From the NCBI GenBank assembly GCA_944385365.1, contig CALWWW010000002.1, positions 62,001 through 126,000 on the forward strand: a DNA stretch of 64,000 bases, read 5' to 3'. This stretch comes from an uncultured Oscillospiraceae bacterium (GTDB lineage Bacteria > Bacillota > Clostridia > Oscillospirales > Oscillospiraceae). Under the pieces are notes generated by a model. It was not told the DNA's origin. It was given only the letters and a program-made list of their open reading frames with translations, and did not search any database. Positions 44,370 to 54,189 of this stretch are shown here, in pieces (within the stretch, counting starts at the first letter, position 1; every line of letters starts with the position of its first letter). A program made the position numbers and the translations under genes.

Positions 44370-45080
44370 CTATTCCAAAATGGTTTCCCGCAGATGGGTC
44401 AGTGCCTTTTTTTCAATACGCGACACCTGGACCTGGGAGACGCCCACAATGGCCGCGGTTTTTTCTTGGGTCAGCCCGCGGAAAAACCGCAAAACCACCA
44501 CCATACGTTCCCGCTCCGGCAGCTTAGCAATGGCTTCCCTCAAGGCAATGCGCTCAATGAGCTGGTCCTCCTGGCTTCCGTCAGTGAGAACCGCCTCCAA
44601 TGTAAAGCCGTCCTCCCCGGTTTCCCGCTGGATGGATTCCGCCGCCGAGGTGGCCGTCTCGGCCATGGCAATTTCCTCCACGGTAAATCCCACCTGTTCC
44701 GCAATCTCAGACAACGTCGGCTCCCGTCCCAATTCACCGGTCAGCCGCTGCCGGGCCATTTTGACCGTAGCCGCCCGCTCCTTGAGACCTCGGCTGACTT
44801 TGACCGCGCCATCGTCCCGGAGAAACCGTCGGATTTCTCCGGCAATCTTCGGCACGGCGTAGGTGGAAAACTGCGTGCCGTACTGGGTATCGAATCCGGC
44901 CACCGCCTTGAGAAATCCCACACATCCCAGCTGGTAGAGGTCGTCCGGGTCCACACCCCGGCCAAAATACCGTCGGGCCACAGACCAGATCAATCCGGCG
45001 TTATCCACCACCAGCTGCTCCCCAGCCTGCCGGTCTCCCTGTTGGGAACGGACAATCAATTCTTCCAGGGCCGCACTCAC
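44370..45080 (-). CDS. sigF: RNA polymerase sporulation sigma factor SigF
   Basis: Sigma-F (SpoIIAC) is the first forespore-specific sigma factor. The 236-aa protein has sigma-70 regions 2 (NAGLIWSVARRYFGRGVDPDDLYQLGCVGFLKA), 3 and 4 (QEKTAAIVGVSQVQVSRIEKKALTHL). It overlaps spoIIAB by four bases, and together with spoIIAA forms the classical spoIIA operon, where SpoIIAB holds it inactive until SpoIIAA is dephosphorylated. Confidence 0.95.
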   Translation of the reverse strand: MSAALEELIVRSQQGDRQAGEQLVVDNAGLIWSVARRYFGRGVDPDDLYQLGCVGFLKAVAGFDTQYGTQFSTYAVPKIAGEIRRFLRDDGAVKVSRGLKERAATVKMARQRLTGELGREPTLSEIAEQVGFTVEEIAMAETATSAAESIQRETGEDGFTLEAVLTDGSQEDQLIERIALREAIAKLPERERMVVVLRFFRGLTQEKTAAIVGVSQVQVSRIEKKALTHLRETILE

Positions 45081-45517
45081 GGGCGTTCTCCCCGTTTGAC
45101 AATCTTTCGCTTCATATGTACCGTGGTACCCTTTCCCGGCTGTGATGTCACCCGCAGTTCATTCATAAAGCTCTCCATGATGGTAAAGCCCATACCGGAC
45201 CGTTCCGCACCGCCGGTGGTGAATAACGGTGTCTTTGCCTGATCGATGTCAGCAATGCCACGTCCCTTGTCCCGAATCGTCAGGTCCAGCACGCCGTCGC
45301 CGGTGATCTTGGCCTTTAACGTAATTATGCCGATTTCATTGGGATACGCGTGGACAATGCAGTTGGTCACTGCCTCGGATACCGCCGTTTTGATATCGCC
45401 CAATTCGTCCAGCGTCGGGTCCAGCTGGGCCGCAAAGGCCGCCACGATGGACCGGGCCAGCCCCTCGTTCACCGATTTGCTGGGAAAGGTCACCTGAATC
45501 TGATTTTCATATTTCAT
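45077..45517 (-). CDS. spoIIAB: anti-sigma F factor SpoIIAB
   Basis: A 146-aa GHKL-fold serine kinase and anti-sigma factor with ATP-binding motifs AVSEAVTNCIVHAYP, IRDKGRGIADIDQAK and TTGGAERSGMGFTIME. It binds SigF and phosphorylates SpoIIAA. The start is the ATG one base after the spoIIAA stop, giving MKYENQIQVTFPSKS. Longer upstream frames overlap spoIIAA. Confidence 0.95.
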   Translation of the reverse strand: MKYENQIQVTFPSKSVNEGLARSIVAAFAAQLDPTLDELGDIKTAVSEAVTNCIVHAYPNEIGIITLKAKITGDGVLDLTIRDKGRGIADIDQAKTPLFTTGGAERSGMGFTIMESFMNELRVTSQPGKGTTVHMKRKIVKRGERP

Positions 45518-45518
45518 C

Positions 45519-45833
45519 TTATGTGCCGCTCCTCTCCGGTATCTCAATGAGTTTTGCCATACCCGCCGCTTCCAGCACCTTATAGGGCTGGGCCGGAATA
45601 TTTTGCAGGCGAATTTTGCCGCCAATCTCCCGCATCCGGCGAACGGCGTTAATGACGATGGCGATGCCGCTGGAATCCATAAAGGTCACATCCCGAAAAT
45701 CCAGGATACACAGCGCCGGCAGATAGGTATCAATCTTACCGCCGATGGTTTCCATGGTCTCCCGGGCGCTGTGATGGTCAATCTCGCCGCTGAGGGCAAT
45801 GGTCAACTGCTTGTCCTGCAGATAGCTGGTCAT
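45519..45833 (-). CDS. spoIIAA: anti-sigma F factor antagonist SpoIIAA
   Basis: A 104-aa STAS-domain protein with the phosphorylated Ser in FMDSSGIAIV (Ser54 or Ser55; the first corresponds to Bacillus Ser58). It releases SigF from SpoIIAB when dephosphorylated. First gene of the spoIIA operon. The promoter is not obvious; a TATAAT lies upstream on the minus strand before the valS terminator hairpin. Confidence 0.94.
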   Translation of the reverse strand: MTSYLQDKQLTIALSGEIDHHSARETMETIGGKIDTYLPALCILDFRDVTFMDSSGIAIVINAVRRMREIGGKIRLQNIPAQPYKVLEAAGMAKLIEIPERSGT

Positions 45834-45861
45834 GGGTTCTCATCCTCTCCGCAAATAATAA

Positions 45862-45893
45862 AAGCGCACACGGAGACGATTCCGTGTGCGCTT
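45862..45893 (-). terminator. terminator of valS
   Basis: AAGCGCACACGGA pairs with TCCGTGTGCGCTT, followed by TTATTATTT on the minus strand. Confidence 0.8.
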
Positions 45894-45960
45894 ATTATAC
45901 AGTTTTTGGAAAATAAATCCTGTCGAAGTCCGCCATAGAGGACGAAGTTTTCCGGGATTT

Positions 45961-48597
45961 TTACTTTTTCAGCCGCTTCTCGGCTTCCTCCAGCTGTGCG
46001 ATCAGCGCCCGGGCCTTTTCAGCCTTTTCCTTTTCGGCATTGACCACATTCTCCGGAGCACGGGAGACAAAGTTCTCATTGCTGAGTTTGCCCTCGATGG
46101 ATGCCAGATTCTTTCTGGCCTTCTCCAGCTCCTTGGCAATGCGCTCCAGCTCCTTCTCGATGTCCACCAGCTGATTCATGGGAATGAACATCTCCGCGTC
46201 GGCGGTGACGCAGGAAACCATGTCCTCATGACCGGCGGGAGCGGTGTCGGAAACCACCACCTGATCAGCGTAAGCCAGGCGGGTAATGAAGCCGGCCCCC
46301 TGCTCAAAGACATCCCGCTTGCCGGTGACCACATAGAGGGTGGATTTCTTGGAGGGCGGCACATTCATTTCCGCACGGCGGTTGCGGACGGCGCGGATGG
46401 CATTCATAATGGCTTCCATGGCCGTCTCTTCCGTCTTGAAGCACAAATCCTCCCGGAACTTGGGCCAGGACTGGACCATGATGCTGTCGCCCTCGTGGGG
46501 GATGGCCTGCCAGATTTCCTCTGTGAGGAACGGCATAAAGGGATGGAGCAGTTTCAGGAACTGATCCAGCACATACAGCAGCACCTTCTGGGCCACGGTC
46601 TTGCTGGCCTCGTCCTCGCTGTAAAGACGGGCTTTCGTCAGCTCGATATACCAATCACAGTAGCTGTCCCAGATGAAGTCGTAGACCTTCTGAACAGCGA
46701 TGCCCAACTCGTACTTGTCCAGATTCTCGGTGACCTCGGCAATGAGGGTGTTGAGCTTGGAGAGAATCCACTTGTCAGCCAGCTTCAGCTCGTTTATGGC
46801 GGGCAGCTCATTCTTCTCAATCTTCAGGTTCATCAGCACGTAGCGGCTGGCGTTCCAGATCTTGTTGGCGAAGTTCCGCATGGCTTCGCAGCGTTCCACA
46901 TAGAAGCGCATATCGTTGCCGGGTGAGTTGGCGGTAACCATGTTCATACGCAGGGCGTCAGATCCGAAGCGGTCGATCATCTCCAGTGGATCAATGCCGT
47001 TGCCCAGGGACTTGGACATCTTGCGGCCCTTGTCGTCGCGGACCAGACCGTGAATCAGTACCGTATGGAACGGCGGCTTGCCGGTGTGCTCACAGCCGGA
47101 GAAGATCATGCGGGCCACCCAGAAGAAAATGATATCGTAGCCAGTAACCAGCACGTCAGTGGGATAGAAATATTTGAAATCTTCCGCATCCTTATCGGGC
47201 CAGCCCAGGGTCTCAAAGGGCCACAGAGCCGAGGAGAACCAGGTATCCAACACATCCTCATCACGGGTGATATTCTTGCTGCCGCACTTTTCGCAGCAAG
47301 TGGCATCCTCACGGGACACGGTCATATGGCCGCAGTCGGCGCAGTACCAGGCCGGAATCTGGTGGCCCCACCACAGCTGACGGGAAATACACCAGTCGCG
47401 GCAGTTTTCCATCCAGTTGGTATAGGTCTTGGTAAAGCGCTCCGGGACAAACTTGGTAGCGCCGCTGTTGACGCACTCCAGCGCCGCCTCAGCCAGCGGC
47501 TGCATCTTGACAAACCACTGGGCAGAGATGATAGGCTCCACATCGTTGTGGCAGCGGTAGCAGGTACCGACGTTATGGGCATGGTCTTCGATCTTCACCA
47601 GATAGCCCTGCTCTTCCAGGTCAGCCACAATGGCCTTTCTGGCCTCGTAGCGGTCCATACCCTGGTACTTGCCGCCAAACTCGTTGACCTTACCGTTGTC
47701 ATCCAGGACGCGGACCACTTCCAGATTGTGACGCAGGCCCACCTCAAAGTCGTTGGGGTCATGGGCCGGGGTCATCTTGACGCAGCCGGTACCGAACTCC
47801 ATATCCACATAGTCATCGGCAACGATGGGAATTTCCTTGTTGACCAAGGGCAGAATGCAAGTCTTGCCCACAATATTCTTGTACCGCTCGTCGTTGGGAT
47901 TGACCGCCACGCCGGTATCGCCCAGCATGGTTTCAGGACGGGTGGTGGCCACGATGACATCGCCGGAGCCGTCGGACAGCGGGTAGCGCAGATGCCACAT
48001 ATGGCCGGGCTTGTCCTGGTACTCCACTTCGGCGTCGGACAGAGCAGTGACGCAATGCGGACACCAGTTGATGATGCGGCTGCCCTTGTAGATCAGGCCC
48101 TTTTCATAGAGGCTGACAAAGACCTCGCGGACGGCGTTGGAGCAGCCCTCGTCCATGGTGAACCGGGCCCGGTCCCAATCGCAAGAGGCGCCCAGCTTCT
48201 TCTGCTGCTCCACAATGCGGTTGCCGTACTTGTGCTTCCAGTCCCAGACCTTCTCCAGGAACTTCTCGCGGCCCAGGTCGTAGCGGGTCAGGCCCTCCTT
48301 GCGGAGCTCCTCCTCCACCTTGATCTGGGTAGCGATACCGGCATGGTCCACGCCGGGCAGCCAAAGGGCGGAATAGCCCTCCATGCGCTTAAAGCGGATC
48401 AGCACGTCCTGCAGCGCTGCGTCCATGGCATGGCCCATGTGCAGCTGGCCGGTGACATTGGGAGGCGGCATAACGATGGTAAAGGGTTTCTTTTTGGGGT
48501 CGCGCTCGGCGTGGAAGTAGCCGCCCTTCTGCCACATTTCATAGATGCGGCTCTCCACTTCCTGCGGCTCGTAGACCTTGGACAGTTCTTTTGCCAT
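45961..48597 (-). CDS. valS: valyl-tRNA synthetase
   Basis: Class I synthetase charging tRNA-Val. The 878-aa protein has the HIGH-type motif [19 protein letters not shown], the editing CP1 domain ([17 protein letters not shown]), [14 protein letters not shown] and a C-terminal coiled-coil arm ([21 protein letters not shown]). [13 protein letters not shown] segment is typical of ValRS. It has its own T-box leader and terminator. Confidence 0.97.
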   Translation of the reverse strand: MAKELSKVYEPQEVESRIYEMWQKGGYFHAERDPKKKPFTIVMPPPNVTGQLHMGHAMDAALQDVLIRFKRMEGYSALWLPGVDHAGIATQIKVEEELRKEGLTRYDLGREKFLEKVWDWKHKYGNRIVEQQKKLGASCDWDRARFTMDEGCSNAVREVFVSLYEKGLIYKGSRIINWCPHCVTALSDAEVEYQDKPGHMWHLRYPLSDGSGDVIVATTRPETMLGDTGVAVNPNDERYKNIVGKTCILPLVNKEIPIVADDYVDMEFGTGCVKMTPAHDPNDFEVGLRHNLEVVRVLDDNGKVNEFGGKYQGMDRYEARKAIVADLEEQGYLVKIEDHAHNVGTCYRCHNDVEPIISAQWFVKMQPLAEAALECVNSGATKFVPERFTKTYTNWMENCRDWCISRQLWWGHQIPAWYCADCGHMTVSREDATCCEKCGSKNITRDEDVLDTWFSSALWPFETLGWPDKDAEDFKYFYPTDVLVTGYDIIFFWVARMIFSGCEHTGKPPFHTVLIHGLVRDDKGRKMSKSLGNGIDPLEMIDRFGSDALRMNMVTANSPGNDMRFYVERCEAMRNFANKIWNASRYVLMNLKIEKNELPAINELKLADKWILSKLNTLIAEVTENLDKYELGIAVQKVYDFIWDSYCDWYIELTKARLYSEDEASKTVAQKVLLYVLDQFLKLLHPFMPFLTEEIWQAIPHEGDSIMVQSWPKFREDLCFKTEETAMEAIMNAIRAVRNRRAEMNVPPSKKSTLYVVTGKRDVFEQGAGFITRLAYADQVVVSDTAPAGHEDMVSCVTADAEMFIPMNQLVDIEKELERIAKELEKARKNLASIEGKLSNENFVSRAPENVVNAEKEKAEKARALIAQLEEAEKRLKK

Positions 48598-48644
48598 AGT
48601 GTTTCTTCAACTCCTGTCAATTCTTTCGCAAGGGCAGGGACAAA

Positions 48645-48892
48645 TAAAAATTCCCGACAGCACAGCTGTCGGGACGAAATCAACATTCCGCGGTACCACC
48701 CGGTTTCCCGCTCCATAAAGCGGGCCACTTGCGCCTCTGTAACGGGAGGACCCGAAGGGGCCTACTGCATCGGTTCAGCCCTCCGCTCAGAGGGGACGTT
48801 CCAAAGCCGCACCACAGACTTGCACCGTCCGTCTGCTCTCTGATAGGGGCCGCACTTTGTACTCTTCCTCGTCATCGCGTTTCCAATATTGA
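48645..48892 (-). promoter_or_regulatory. T-box leader of valS
   Basis: The minus-strand leader contains the T-box sequence GGGTGGTACCGCGG (about 48688-48702), stem I sequences GACGAGGAAGAGTAC and GCAGACGGACGGTGCAAG, and a terminator CCCGACAGC/GCTGTCGGG with an AATTTTTATTTG tail (48645-48673). Uncharged tRNA-Val is expected to trigger readthrough. Confidence 0.92.
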
Positions 48893-48896
48893 TTCG

Positions 48897-48925
48897 ATGA
48901 TACACCATATCCGGGAATTTGTCAA
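48897..48925 (-). promoter_or_regulatory. valS promoter
   Basis: On the minus strand TTGACA (48920-48925) and TATCAT (48897-48902) are 17 bp apart. Confidence 0.75.
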
Positions 48926-48937
48926 TCCGTTGTAAGG

Positions 48938-48972
48938 AAAAAGCGGACAGGTGCCCAAAGGCAGCTGTCCGC
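48938..48972 (-). terminator. terminator of the uvrC-coaD cluster
   Basis: GCGGACAG and CTGTCCGC form the stem, followed by TTTTT on the minus strand. Confidence 0.8.
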
Positions 48973-48980
48973 ATAATTGC

Positions 48981-49478
48981 TCAGATATCCTCGATGATGG
49001 GAGAAGGCTTTTTCTCCTGGGGGTTGGTCAAAGCGTTGAACTTGGCGCGGGAATCCTGCACCCGGGCCAGCGCCTCGCTGATGGACTCTTCGGTACGCTT
49101 CAATGCGTCGTCCACAAACTCATTGGTAACCTGGCGCAGCTCCTTGAGCTTCACCTGGGCTTCCTTGATCATCTCATTGGCCTCATTCTGGGCCTCCAGA
49201 TAGACGGTTTCCTTGGAGATCATCTGCATAGCCCGCTGTTCAGCCTGCTTGAGGATATTCTCCGCCTCTTTCTTGGCGTTGGTGATAACCTCGTTGCGGG
49301 ATTCCACAATGGTCTTTGCCTGCTTCAACTCGCCGGGCAGCTGACGGCTGACCTCGTCCAGCAGATTCAGAACCTTGTCCCGCTCAATGACACACTTGTC
49401 GGTGCCCAGGGGCAGCGACCATGCATCCCGGATGATGTTGTATATGCTGTCAATGATTTCGTCAATGCTGTTCGCCAT
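48981..49478 (-). CDS. coiled-coil protein, F0 subunit b-like
   Basis: A 165-aa, highly charged protein that is almost all alpha-helix. Residues about 50-150 (ELKQAKTIVESRNEVITNAKKEAENILKQAEQR and following) show heptad spacing typical of a coiled coil and resemble the stalk of ATP synthase subunit b, but there is no membrane anchor and no ATPase motif. Related proteins occur next to coaD in other Clostridia. Function unknown; a cell-division or envelope scaffolding role similar to DivIVA is possible. It follows coaD by 13 bases. Confidence 0.75.
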   Translation of the reverse strand: MANSIDEIIDSIYNIIRDAWSLPLGTDKCVIERDKVLNLLDEVSRQLPGELKQAKTIVESRNEVITNAKKEAENILKQAEQRAMQMISKETVYLEAQNEANEMIKEAQVKLKELRQVTNEFVDDALKRTEESISEALARVQDSRAKFNALTNPQEKKPSPIIEDI

Positions 49479-49491
49479 GCTACATTTCTCC

Positions 49492-49977
49492 TCAAACAGT
49501 TTGATTCATTCGTTTTACGCAGTCGGGAATGATCTCCTCCGGCAAAAAATCGCTGAGATCCGCGCCGTGACTGCCCAGCTCCTTGACCACGCTGGAGCTC
49601 AGGTACATAAACTGGTGTTCCGACGTCAAGAACATACTGTCCAGATTAGGGTTCATCTTGTGGTTGATGAGCGCCATCTGAAACTCTTTCTCAAAGTCTG
49701 TAGCAGCCCGCAAGCCCTTGACTACCACGTTGACGTTGTTCTGCTGGGCATACTCCGCCAGCAGCGCCGAGGAACTGTCCACGGTCACATTGTCCAGGCC
49801 CTGGGTCACGCGGCGGATCATATCCACCCGCTCCTCCGAGGTGAACATGGGACGCTTATCCACGTTGACCATTACACAGACGATGAGACGGTCGAAAATC
49901 TTGGCGGCCCGCTGGATAATATTCAGATGCCCTTTGGTAATGGGGTCGAAGCTGCCGGGGTAAATGGCTGTTGTCAT
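49492..49977 (-). CDS. coaD: phosphopantetheine adenylyltransferase
   Basis: CoaD makes dephospho-CoA from 4'-phosphopantetheine and ATP. The 161-aa protein starts TAIYPGSFDPITKGHLNIIQRA (with the nucleotidyltransferase HxGH-type motif) and has VVKGLRAATDFEKEFQMALIN and YLSSSVVKELGSHG. It overlaps the end of rsmD by four bases. Confidence 0.96.
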   Translation of the reverse strand: MTTAIYPGSFDPITKGHLNIIQRAAKIFDRLIVCVMVNVDKRPMFTSEERVDMIRRVTQGLDNVTVDSSSALLAEYAQQNNVNVVVKGLRAATDFEKEFQMALINHKMNPNLDSMFLTSEHQFMYLSSSVVKELGSHGADLSDFLPEEIIPDCVKRMNQTV

Positions 49978-50534
49978 GGTTCCTCCCTGTGGCTGTCCTT
50001 GCGGTACAGCGTGACCAGTGTCTTTCCGTAGCGGTAATCCTTACCGACCGAAAGGCCCGGAAACTGACCGGGGTGGGGTTTTTCCGTCGGTCTCTCGCAG
50101 ATTATTATACCACCGTCTGATAAAATGTCAATTTCCGATATTTTCTGCAGCGCCGTCTCCAGAAACACCTCGGCATACGGCGGGTCCAGCAAAATCACGT
50201 CGAACGTCTGGCGGCAACGGCTTAAATAATCCAGATAATCCCCCTGGACCGTCTCCGCCCGGTCGCTGAGACGGGTACGCTTCAAATTCTCCCGTACCAG
50301 CGCCACGGCCTCCCGGCGGGCATCCACAAAGACAGCGTGTTCCGCACCGCGGCTCAATGCTTCAATGCCCAGCTGGCCTGTTCCGGCGAACAGGTCCAGA
50401 ACCCGGCGGCCCTCAATTTCAAACTGAATGATACTGAACACAGCTTCCTTGACCCGGTCCGCTGTGGGGCGGGTCTGCATGCCGTCGGGGGTCTTGAGCC
50501 GGACGCCCCGGGCAGTTCCCGTGATGACTCTCAT
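49974..50534 (-). CDS. rsmD: 16S rRNA (guanine966-N2)-methyltransferase
   Basis: RsmD methylates G966 of 16S rRNA. The 186-aa protein has RVITGTARGVRLKTPDGMQTRPT, the SAM-binding motif LDLFAGTGQLGIEALSRGA and the catalytic VILLDPPYAEVF. It overlaps uvrC and coaD by four bases each, showing translational coupling. Confidence 0.94.
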   Translation of the reverse strand: MRVITGTARGVRLKTPDGMQTRPTADRVKEAVFSIIQFEIEGRRVLDLFAGTGQLGIEALSRGAEHAVFVDARREAVALVRENLKRTRLSDRAETVQGDYLDYLSRCRQTFDVILLDPPYAEVFLETALQKISEIDILSDGGIIICERPTEKPHPGQFPGLSVGKDYRYGKTLVTLYRKDSHREEP

Positions 50535-52363
50535 GGTGTTGTTTCCTCCTCTGTATGGGGATGGTAATGGGCATAGACGGCCTCTGCCGCTCCCTGGGGC
50601 AGCACCTCCAGCAGCTGTTCCCGGGTAGCTTCCCGAATGCGCTTCATGGATTTGAAGCGCCGCAGCAGCTGTTCCCGCCGTTTGGGGCCGATGCCCTCGA
50701 TGGTATCCAGCTCCGATCCCCGCATACGGCGGCTGCGGAGCGTCTGGTTATAAGTGATGGCAAAACGGTGGGTCTCCTCCTGAATGCGGCCCACCAGTGC
50801 AAACACCGGCGGCTGTCCGGCAATACCGATTTCGCTGCCGTCAGGCCGGGTCAACGCGCGGGTCCGGTGGCGGTTATCCTTGACCATGCCGAAAACCGGA
50901 ATGGTCAGTCCCATTTCCGCCAGCTGCCGCTCCACCACACCGGCGTGGACGGCGCCGCCGTCAATAAGCAGGGCGTCCGGTTTTTCAGAAAATCCCTCAT
51001 CCCCCTGGAGCAGGCGGCGAAACCGCCGCTCGATAATCTGCCGCATGGATTCATAGTCATTCTGATCGTCCAGTTCCTGCAATTTAAAATGCTTATAATC
51101 CCTTTTCAGCGGTTTGCCGTCCTGAAACACCGTCATGGATGCTACGATGTCCGAACCAGCCAGGTTGGAGATATCATAGGCTTCGATACGTTCCAGCTTG
51201 GGAAGGTTCAGCATGGAACAGAGCATACCCAGCGCGCCCTGGACTCGCTCCTCCCGGGAGGTCACCCGTTCGGCCTCCTCCCTGGCGTTTTTGTTGGCCA
51301 ATTCCACCAGCCGGACATTATCGCCCCGCTGGGGCACCCGCAGATGGACCCGGTGGCCGAACTCCTCCCGCAGCAGCTGTTCAAACAATTCTGCGTCTTC
51401 CATGGCAAAGGGCAGCAAAATCTCCTTGACGACGCCCTGACGGGAAAGATAATACTGTTTGACCAGACTGGATACCGCCTCCTCCGGGCTGTCCGCCGGC
51501 GGCAAAATCTGATAGTCTTTGTCCAGCAGGCTGCCGCCCACATAGTGCAGCACAGCAAAGCACGCCTTGGCTTCACTCTGATAGAAGCCCACCACATCGG
51601 TATGGGCCATGGTGCCTGCTGTCACCAGCTGTTTCTGGCTCAGCGCTTCCAGAGAACGCAGCCGGTCCCGCAGGGCTGCCGCCTGCTCAAATTGCAGGGC
51701 GTCGGAAGCGGCCAGCATTTTCTCCCGGATATCCGCCGCCACATCCTGATACTGTCCCCGCAGCGTTTTGACCACCTGTTCCATGGCGGCACGGTACTGT
51801 TCCTCAGTCTGTTGGGGCTGGCACCATCCATCGCAGACGTTCATATGGAAGTTGAGACAGGGCCGGTCCTTGCCTACGTCCCGTGGAAACTGCTTATGAC
51901 AGCCCGGCAGCTTCCAGGTGAGCCGGATGGTGTCCAGCACGCTTTGGGTCACACCGCGGCCGCCAAATGGCCCGAAATAGTCCGCGCCGTCATTTTCCAC
52001 CCGACTGACAATTTTCATGGTGGGGTATGGCTCCCTCATGTCAATGCGAATATAGGGGTATCCCTTGTCATCCTTCAAAAGGATGTTGTACTTGGGCATG
52101 TGCCGTTTGATCAGGGAACACTCCAGTACGAGCGCTTCAAACTCCGACCGGGCCACAATGGTTTCAAAGGAGTGAATATGCGACACCATCAGCCGCGTCT
52201 TGGGCGTGTGGGACGCGGAATCCTGAAAATACTGGGAGACCCGGTTTTTCAGCCGCTTGGCCTTACCCACATAGATGATCTGACCCTGCCGGTCGGACAT
52301 GAGGTAGACGCCCGGTTCATAGGGCAGCGACAGCGCTTTGTCCCGCAATTCTTCCTTGGTCAT
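50531..52363 (-). CDS. uvrC: excinuclease ABC subunit UvrC
   Basis: UvrC makes the dual incisions of nucleotide excision repair. The 610-aa protein has the GIY-YIG nuclease domain (PYEPGVYLMSDRQGQIIYVGKAKRLKNRV), the UVR domain (AASDALQFEQAAALRDRLRSLE), the RNase H-like C-terminal nuclease domain (DALLIDGGAVHAGVVERQL) and HhH motifs (IEGIGPKRREQLLRRF). GGAGGG precedes the ATG; in-frame upstream codons are outside the conserved start. Confidence 0.96.
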   Translation of the reverse strand: MTKEELRDKALSLPYEPGVYLMSDRQGQIIYVGKAKRLKNRVSQYFQDSASHTPKTRLMVSHIHSFETIVARSEFEALVLECSLIKRHMPKYNILLKDDKGYPYIRIDMREPYPTMKIVSRVENDGADYFGPFGGRGVTQSVLDTIRLTWKLPGCHKQFPRDVGKDRPCLNFHMNVCDGWCQPQQTEEQYRAAMEQVVKTLRGQYQDVAADIREKMLAASDALQFEQAAALRDRLRSLEALSQKQLVTAGTMAHTDVVGFYQSEAKACFAVLHYVGGSLLDKDYQILPPADSPEEAVSSLVKQYYLSRQGVVKEILLPFAMEDAELFEQLLREEFGHRVHLRVPQRGDNVRLVELANKNAREEAERVTSREERVQGALGMLCSMLNLPKLERIEAYDISNLAGSDIVASMTVFQDGKPLKRDYKHFKLQELDDQNDYESMRQIIERRFRRLLQGDEGFSEKPDALLIDGGAVHAGVVERQLAEMGLTIPVFGMVKDNRHRTRALTRPDGSEIGIAGQPPVFALVGRIQEETHRFAITYNQTLRSRRMRGSELDTIEGIGPKRREQLLRRFKSMKRIREATREQLLEVLPQGAAEAVYAHYHPHTEEETTP

Positions 52364-52390
52364 AGTCCCTCCAAACGGTAAAATGAAAAT

Positions 52391-52435
52391 GGCTGTCTCA
52401 CGCCGCGGAGCGATCACGCGGTCGTCGAGACAGCC
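52391..52435 (-). terminator. terminator of the HPr-like gene
   Basis: GGCTGTCTC and GAGACAGCC form the base of a long stem; on the minus strand ATTTTCATTTT follows. Confidence 0.7.
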
Positions 52436-52450
52436 ATCCGACGATGTGAA

Positions 52451-52711
52451 TCAGAAAATTTCCTTCACGAGCATCTCAGAGAGGGCAGTAACAGCCTCCT
52501 GCTCATCAGGGCCCTCGGCAATCAGATTCACGCGGGTGCCCTTGGTAATCCCCATGGAAAGAACACCCAACAGGCTCTTGGCGTTGATACGGCGTTCCTC
52601 CACCTCAACCCAGATGCTGGACTTGAACTCGTTGGCCTTCTGGATGAAATAGGTTGCCTGCTTATTGTGCAGACCGGATTCACATTTTACGATAGACTGC
52701 TGCATGTACAT
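52451..52711 (-). CDS. HPr family phosphocarrier protein, variant active site
   Basis: An 86-aa HPr-like protein. His15 lies in SGLHNKQA, and Ser46, the HPr kinase site, lies in INAKSLLGVLSMGI, both at canonical numbering. The residues after His15 are NKQ instead of the usual ARP, so the Arg17 important for phosphotransfer is Lys. It may work in PTS transfer or, like Crh, in catabolite regulation. It is monocistronic with a good promoter and terminator; no enzyme I gene is nearby. Confidence 0.85.
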   Translation of the reverse strand: MYMQQSIVKCESGLHNKQATYFIQKANEFKSSIWVEVEERRINAKSLLGVLSMGITKGTRVNLIAEGPDEQEAVTALSEMLVKEIF

Positions 52712-52764
52712 TTTGGTGTCACTCCCTCAAAGTTTGGCGTGTGTCTCGCATACCAGCTATTTGT

Positions 52765-52793
52765 ATGATAGCGAATATATGAAAAATTGTCAA
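52765..52793 (-). promoter_or_regulatory. promoter of the HPr-like gene
   Basis: On the minus strand TTGACA (52788-52793) and TATCAT (52765-52770) are 17 bp apart. Confidence 0.75.
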
Positions 52794-52857
52794 TCTTTTT
52801 TGATTGATTTCACTAAAAGAACTGCACTGTTTTTCCAGCCCATTCCATATTCGCCCA

Positions 52858-54189
52858 TTATGGCAGATTGTCCGCCGTGTAGAACCGGTCCAGGGTATAG
52901 ACGGAAAAACCGTCGCTTTCCCCGTTGACTGTGATCTTTACCCGCCGCACCGGATCCAGAGACAGCAGCGTTTCCACAATGGAGCGAATGGCCATCCGCT
53001 CTGCCGTTCCATCCCCTGCGCAATGCAGCAGCGCACTGGAAAAATCAGCCTGGCAATATCCCTCGTGGACATCGACCCATTGGAGGGTTGTTCCGGGCGG
53101 CAGCGGGTTTTTCAGACCATTTCGGTCGGAAAACGCGGTCAATTTCTCCAAAAGCGTCTGTTCTATGGGAATCTGGGCCAACTGCCGCACCGATACCGGC
53201 ACCGGCGACAGCAGAATGTCACTGCCGCCCCAGACATAGAGGGTGGCGTCGGTCTCATTCAAGCCCTGGCGCACCACGTCCATGGCCGTCTCGTCCCGAA
53301 CCAGCTCCCGGTCCAGGTCCATGGTGTAGTACAGGCCCACCGGCGCCCCTTCCACCAGGATCCGCACGGTACGGATGGTGTCCAGTTCCGTCAGCGAGTT
53401 GACCAGAGACAAAACTGTCATCCGCTCCATCAGGCCCGCTGTAGGCTTGTTGTATAAAAATTCAGCTGACAAGTCCACGGTACAGCAGCCGTCCTCCACC
53501 GAGAGATTGCGCAGAACCGTGCCCTCCGGCATAGTGGCCACCTGTCCCGCCTCCGTGGGACCGGCCAGCAGCTGCTGCACCACATAGGTGGGAATCTCGT
53601 CCGCTGAAGCGAAGGTCTCCTCCCGCTCCGACGACACCAAATAGCGGCCGTTGGCATCGGAAAAGTAGAGCCGCACCGTCGTGGCCGTATTGGCGGTGCT
53701 GCCGTCGAGATAGAGAAACTCCTGCCCTGTCAGCACCGCCGCGCTTTCCCCGGCGGCGGCGTTGGTCTCCGTCTCCAGGCAGACGCCCTTGACGCCCGGA
53801 AGCTGCATGGCGGTTCGGGTCAGGCAGGCGGTAGCCAACGTCTCAGACATGCCGCCCAGCTGCTCCCACGGCTCATTGAGCACCATTGTCAGGACACCGT
53901 CATCCAGGGAGGTTTCCACACATTGCAGCCCCTCCGGGAATGGAGAAATCAGGTCCGTTCGGCTCGGTCCGGCCAGATAGCCGTTGAGAATTTGCTTCCA
54001 TTCCTCCAAGGGTTGAGACAGCGACCGGACTTCACTGCCCAGTACGCCCTCGTTTCGGCCAAAGGACCGCTCCGACTGGAGGTAATAGCAGGAAAGGTCC
54101 CATGTTTCCGGGTCGACCGGCTCGTTGGAACAAGCCGACAGCAGCAGCGCGCTGCACACCAGCAATATCCACAGAATCGCCCGTCTCAT
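52858..54189 (-). CDS. lipoprotein with three GerMN domains
   Basis: A 443-aa lipoprotein with a signal peptide and lipobox LSAC (Cys20), so anchored on the outer face of the membrane. Three GerMN-type repeats follow (about 65-155, 165-290 and 330-440), each with a DGVLTMVLNEPWEQLGGMSETL-like or DGCCTVDLSAEFL core and a following helix. GerM proteins act in sporulation, germination and peptidoglycan-related signalling. It overlaps the histidine kinase gene by four bases, so it may be a sensory or envelope partner of that system (inference). Confidence 0.82.
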   Translation of the reverse strand: MRRAILWILLVCSALLLSACSNEPVDPETWDLSCYYLQSERSFGRNEGVLGSEVRSLSQPLEEWKQILNGYLAGPSRTDLISPFPEGLQCVETSLDDGVLTMVLNEPWEQLGGMSETLATACLTRTAMQLPGVKGVCLETETNAAAGESAAVLTGQEFLYLDGSTANTATTVRLYFSDANGRYLVSSEREETFASADEIPTYVVQQLLAGPTEAGQVATMPEGTVLRNLSVEDGCCTVDLSAEFLYNKPTAGLMERMTVLSLVNSLTELDTIRTVRILVEGAPVGLYYTMDLDRELVRDETAMDVVRQGLNETDATLYVWGGSDILLSPVPVSVRQLAQIPIEQTLLEKLTAFSDRNGLKNPLPPGTTLQWVDVHEGYCQADFSSALLHCAGDGTAERMAIRSIVETLLSLDPVRRVKITVNGESDGFSVYTLDRFYTADNLP

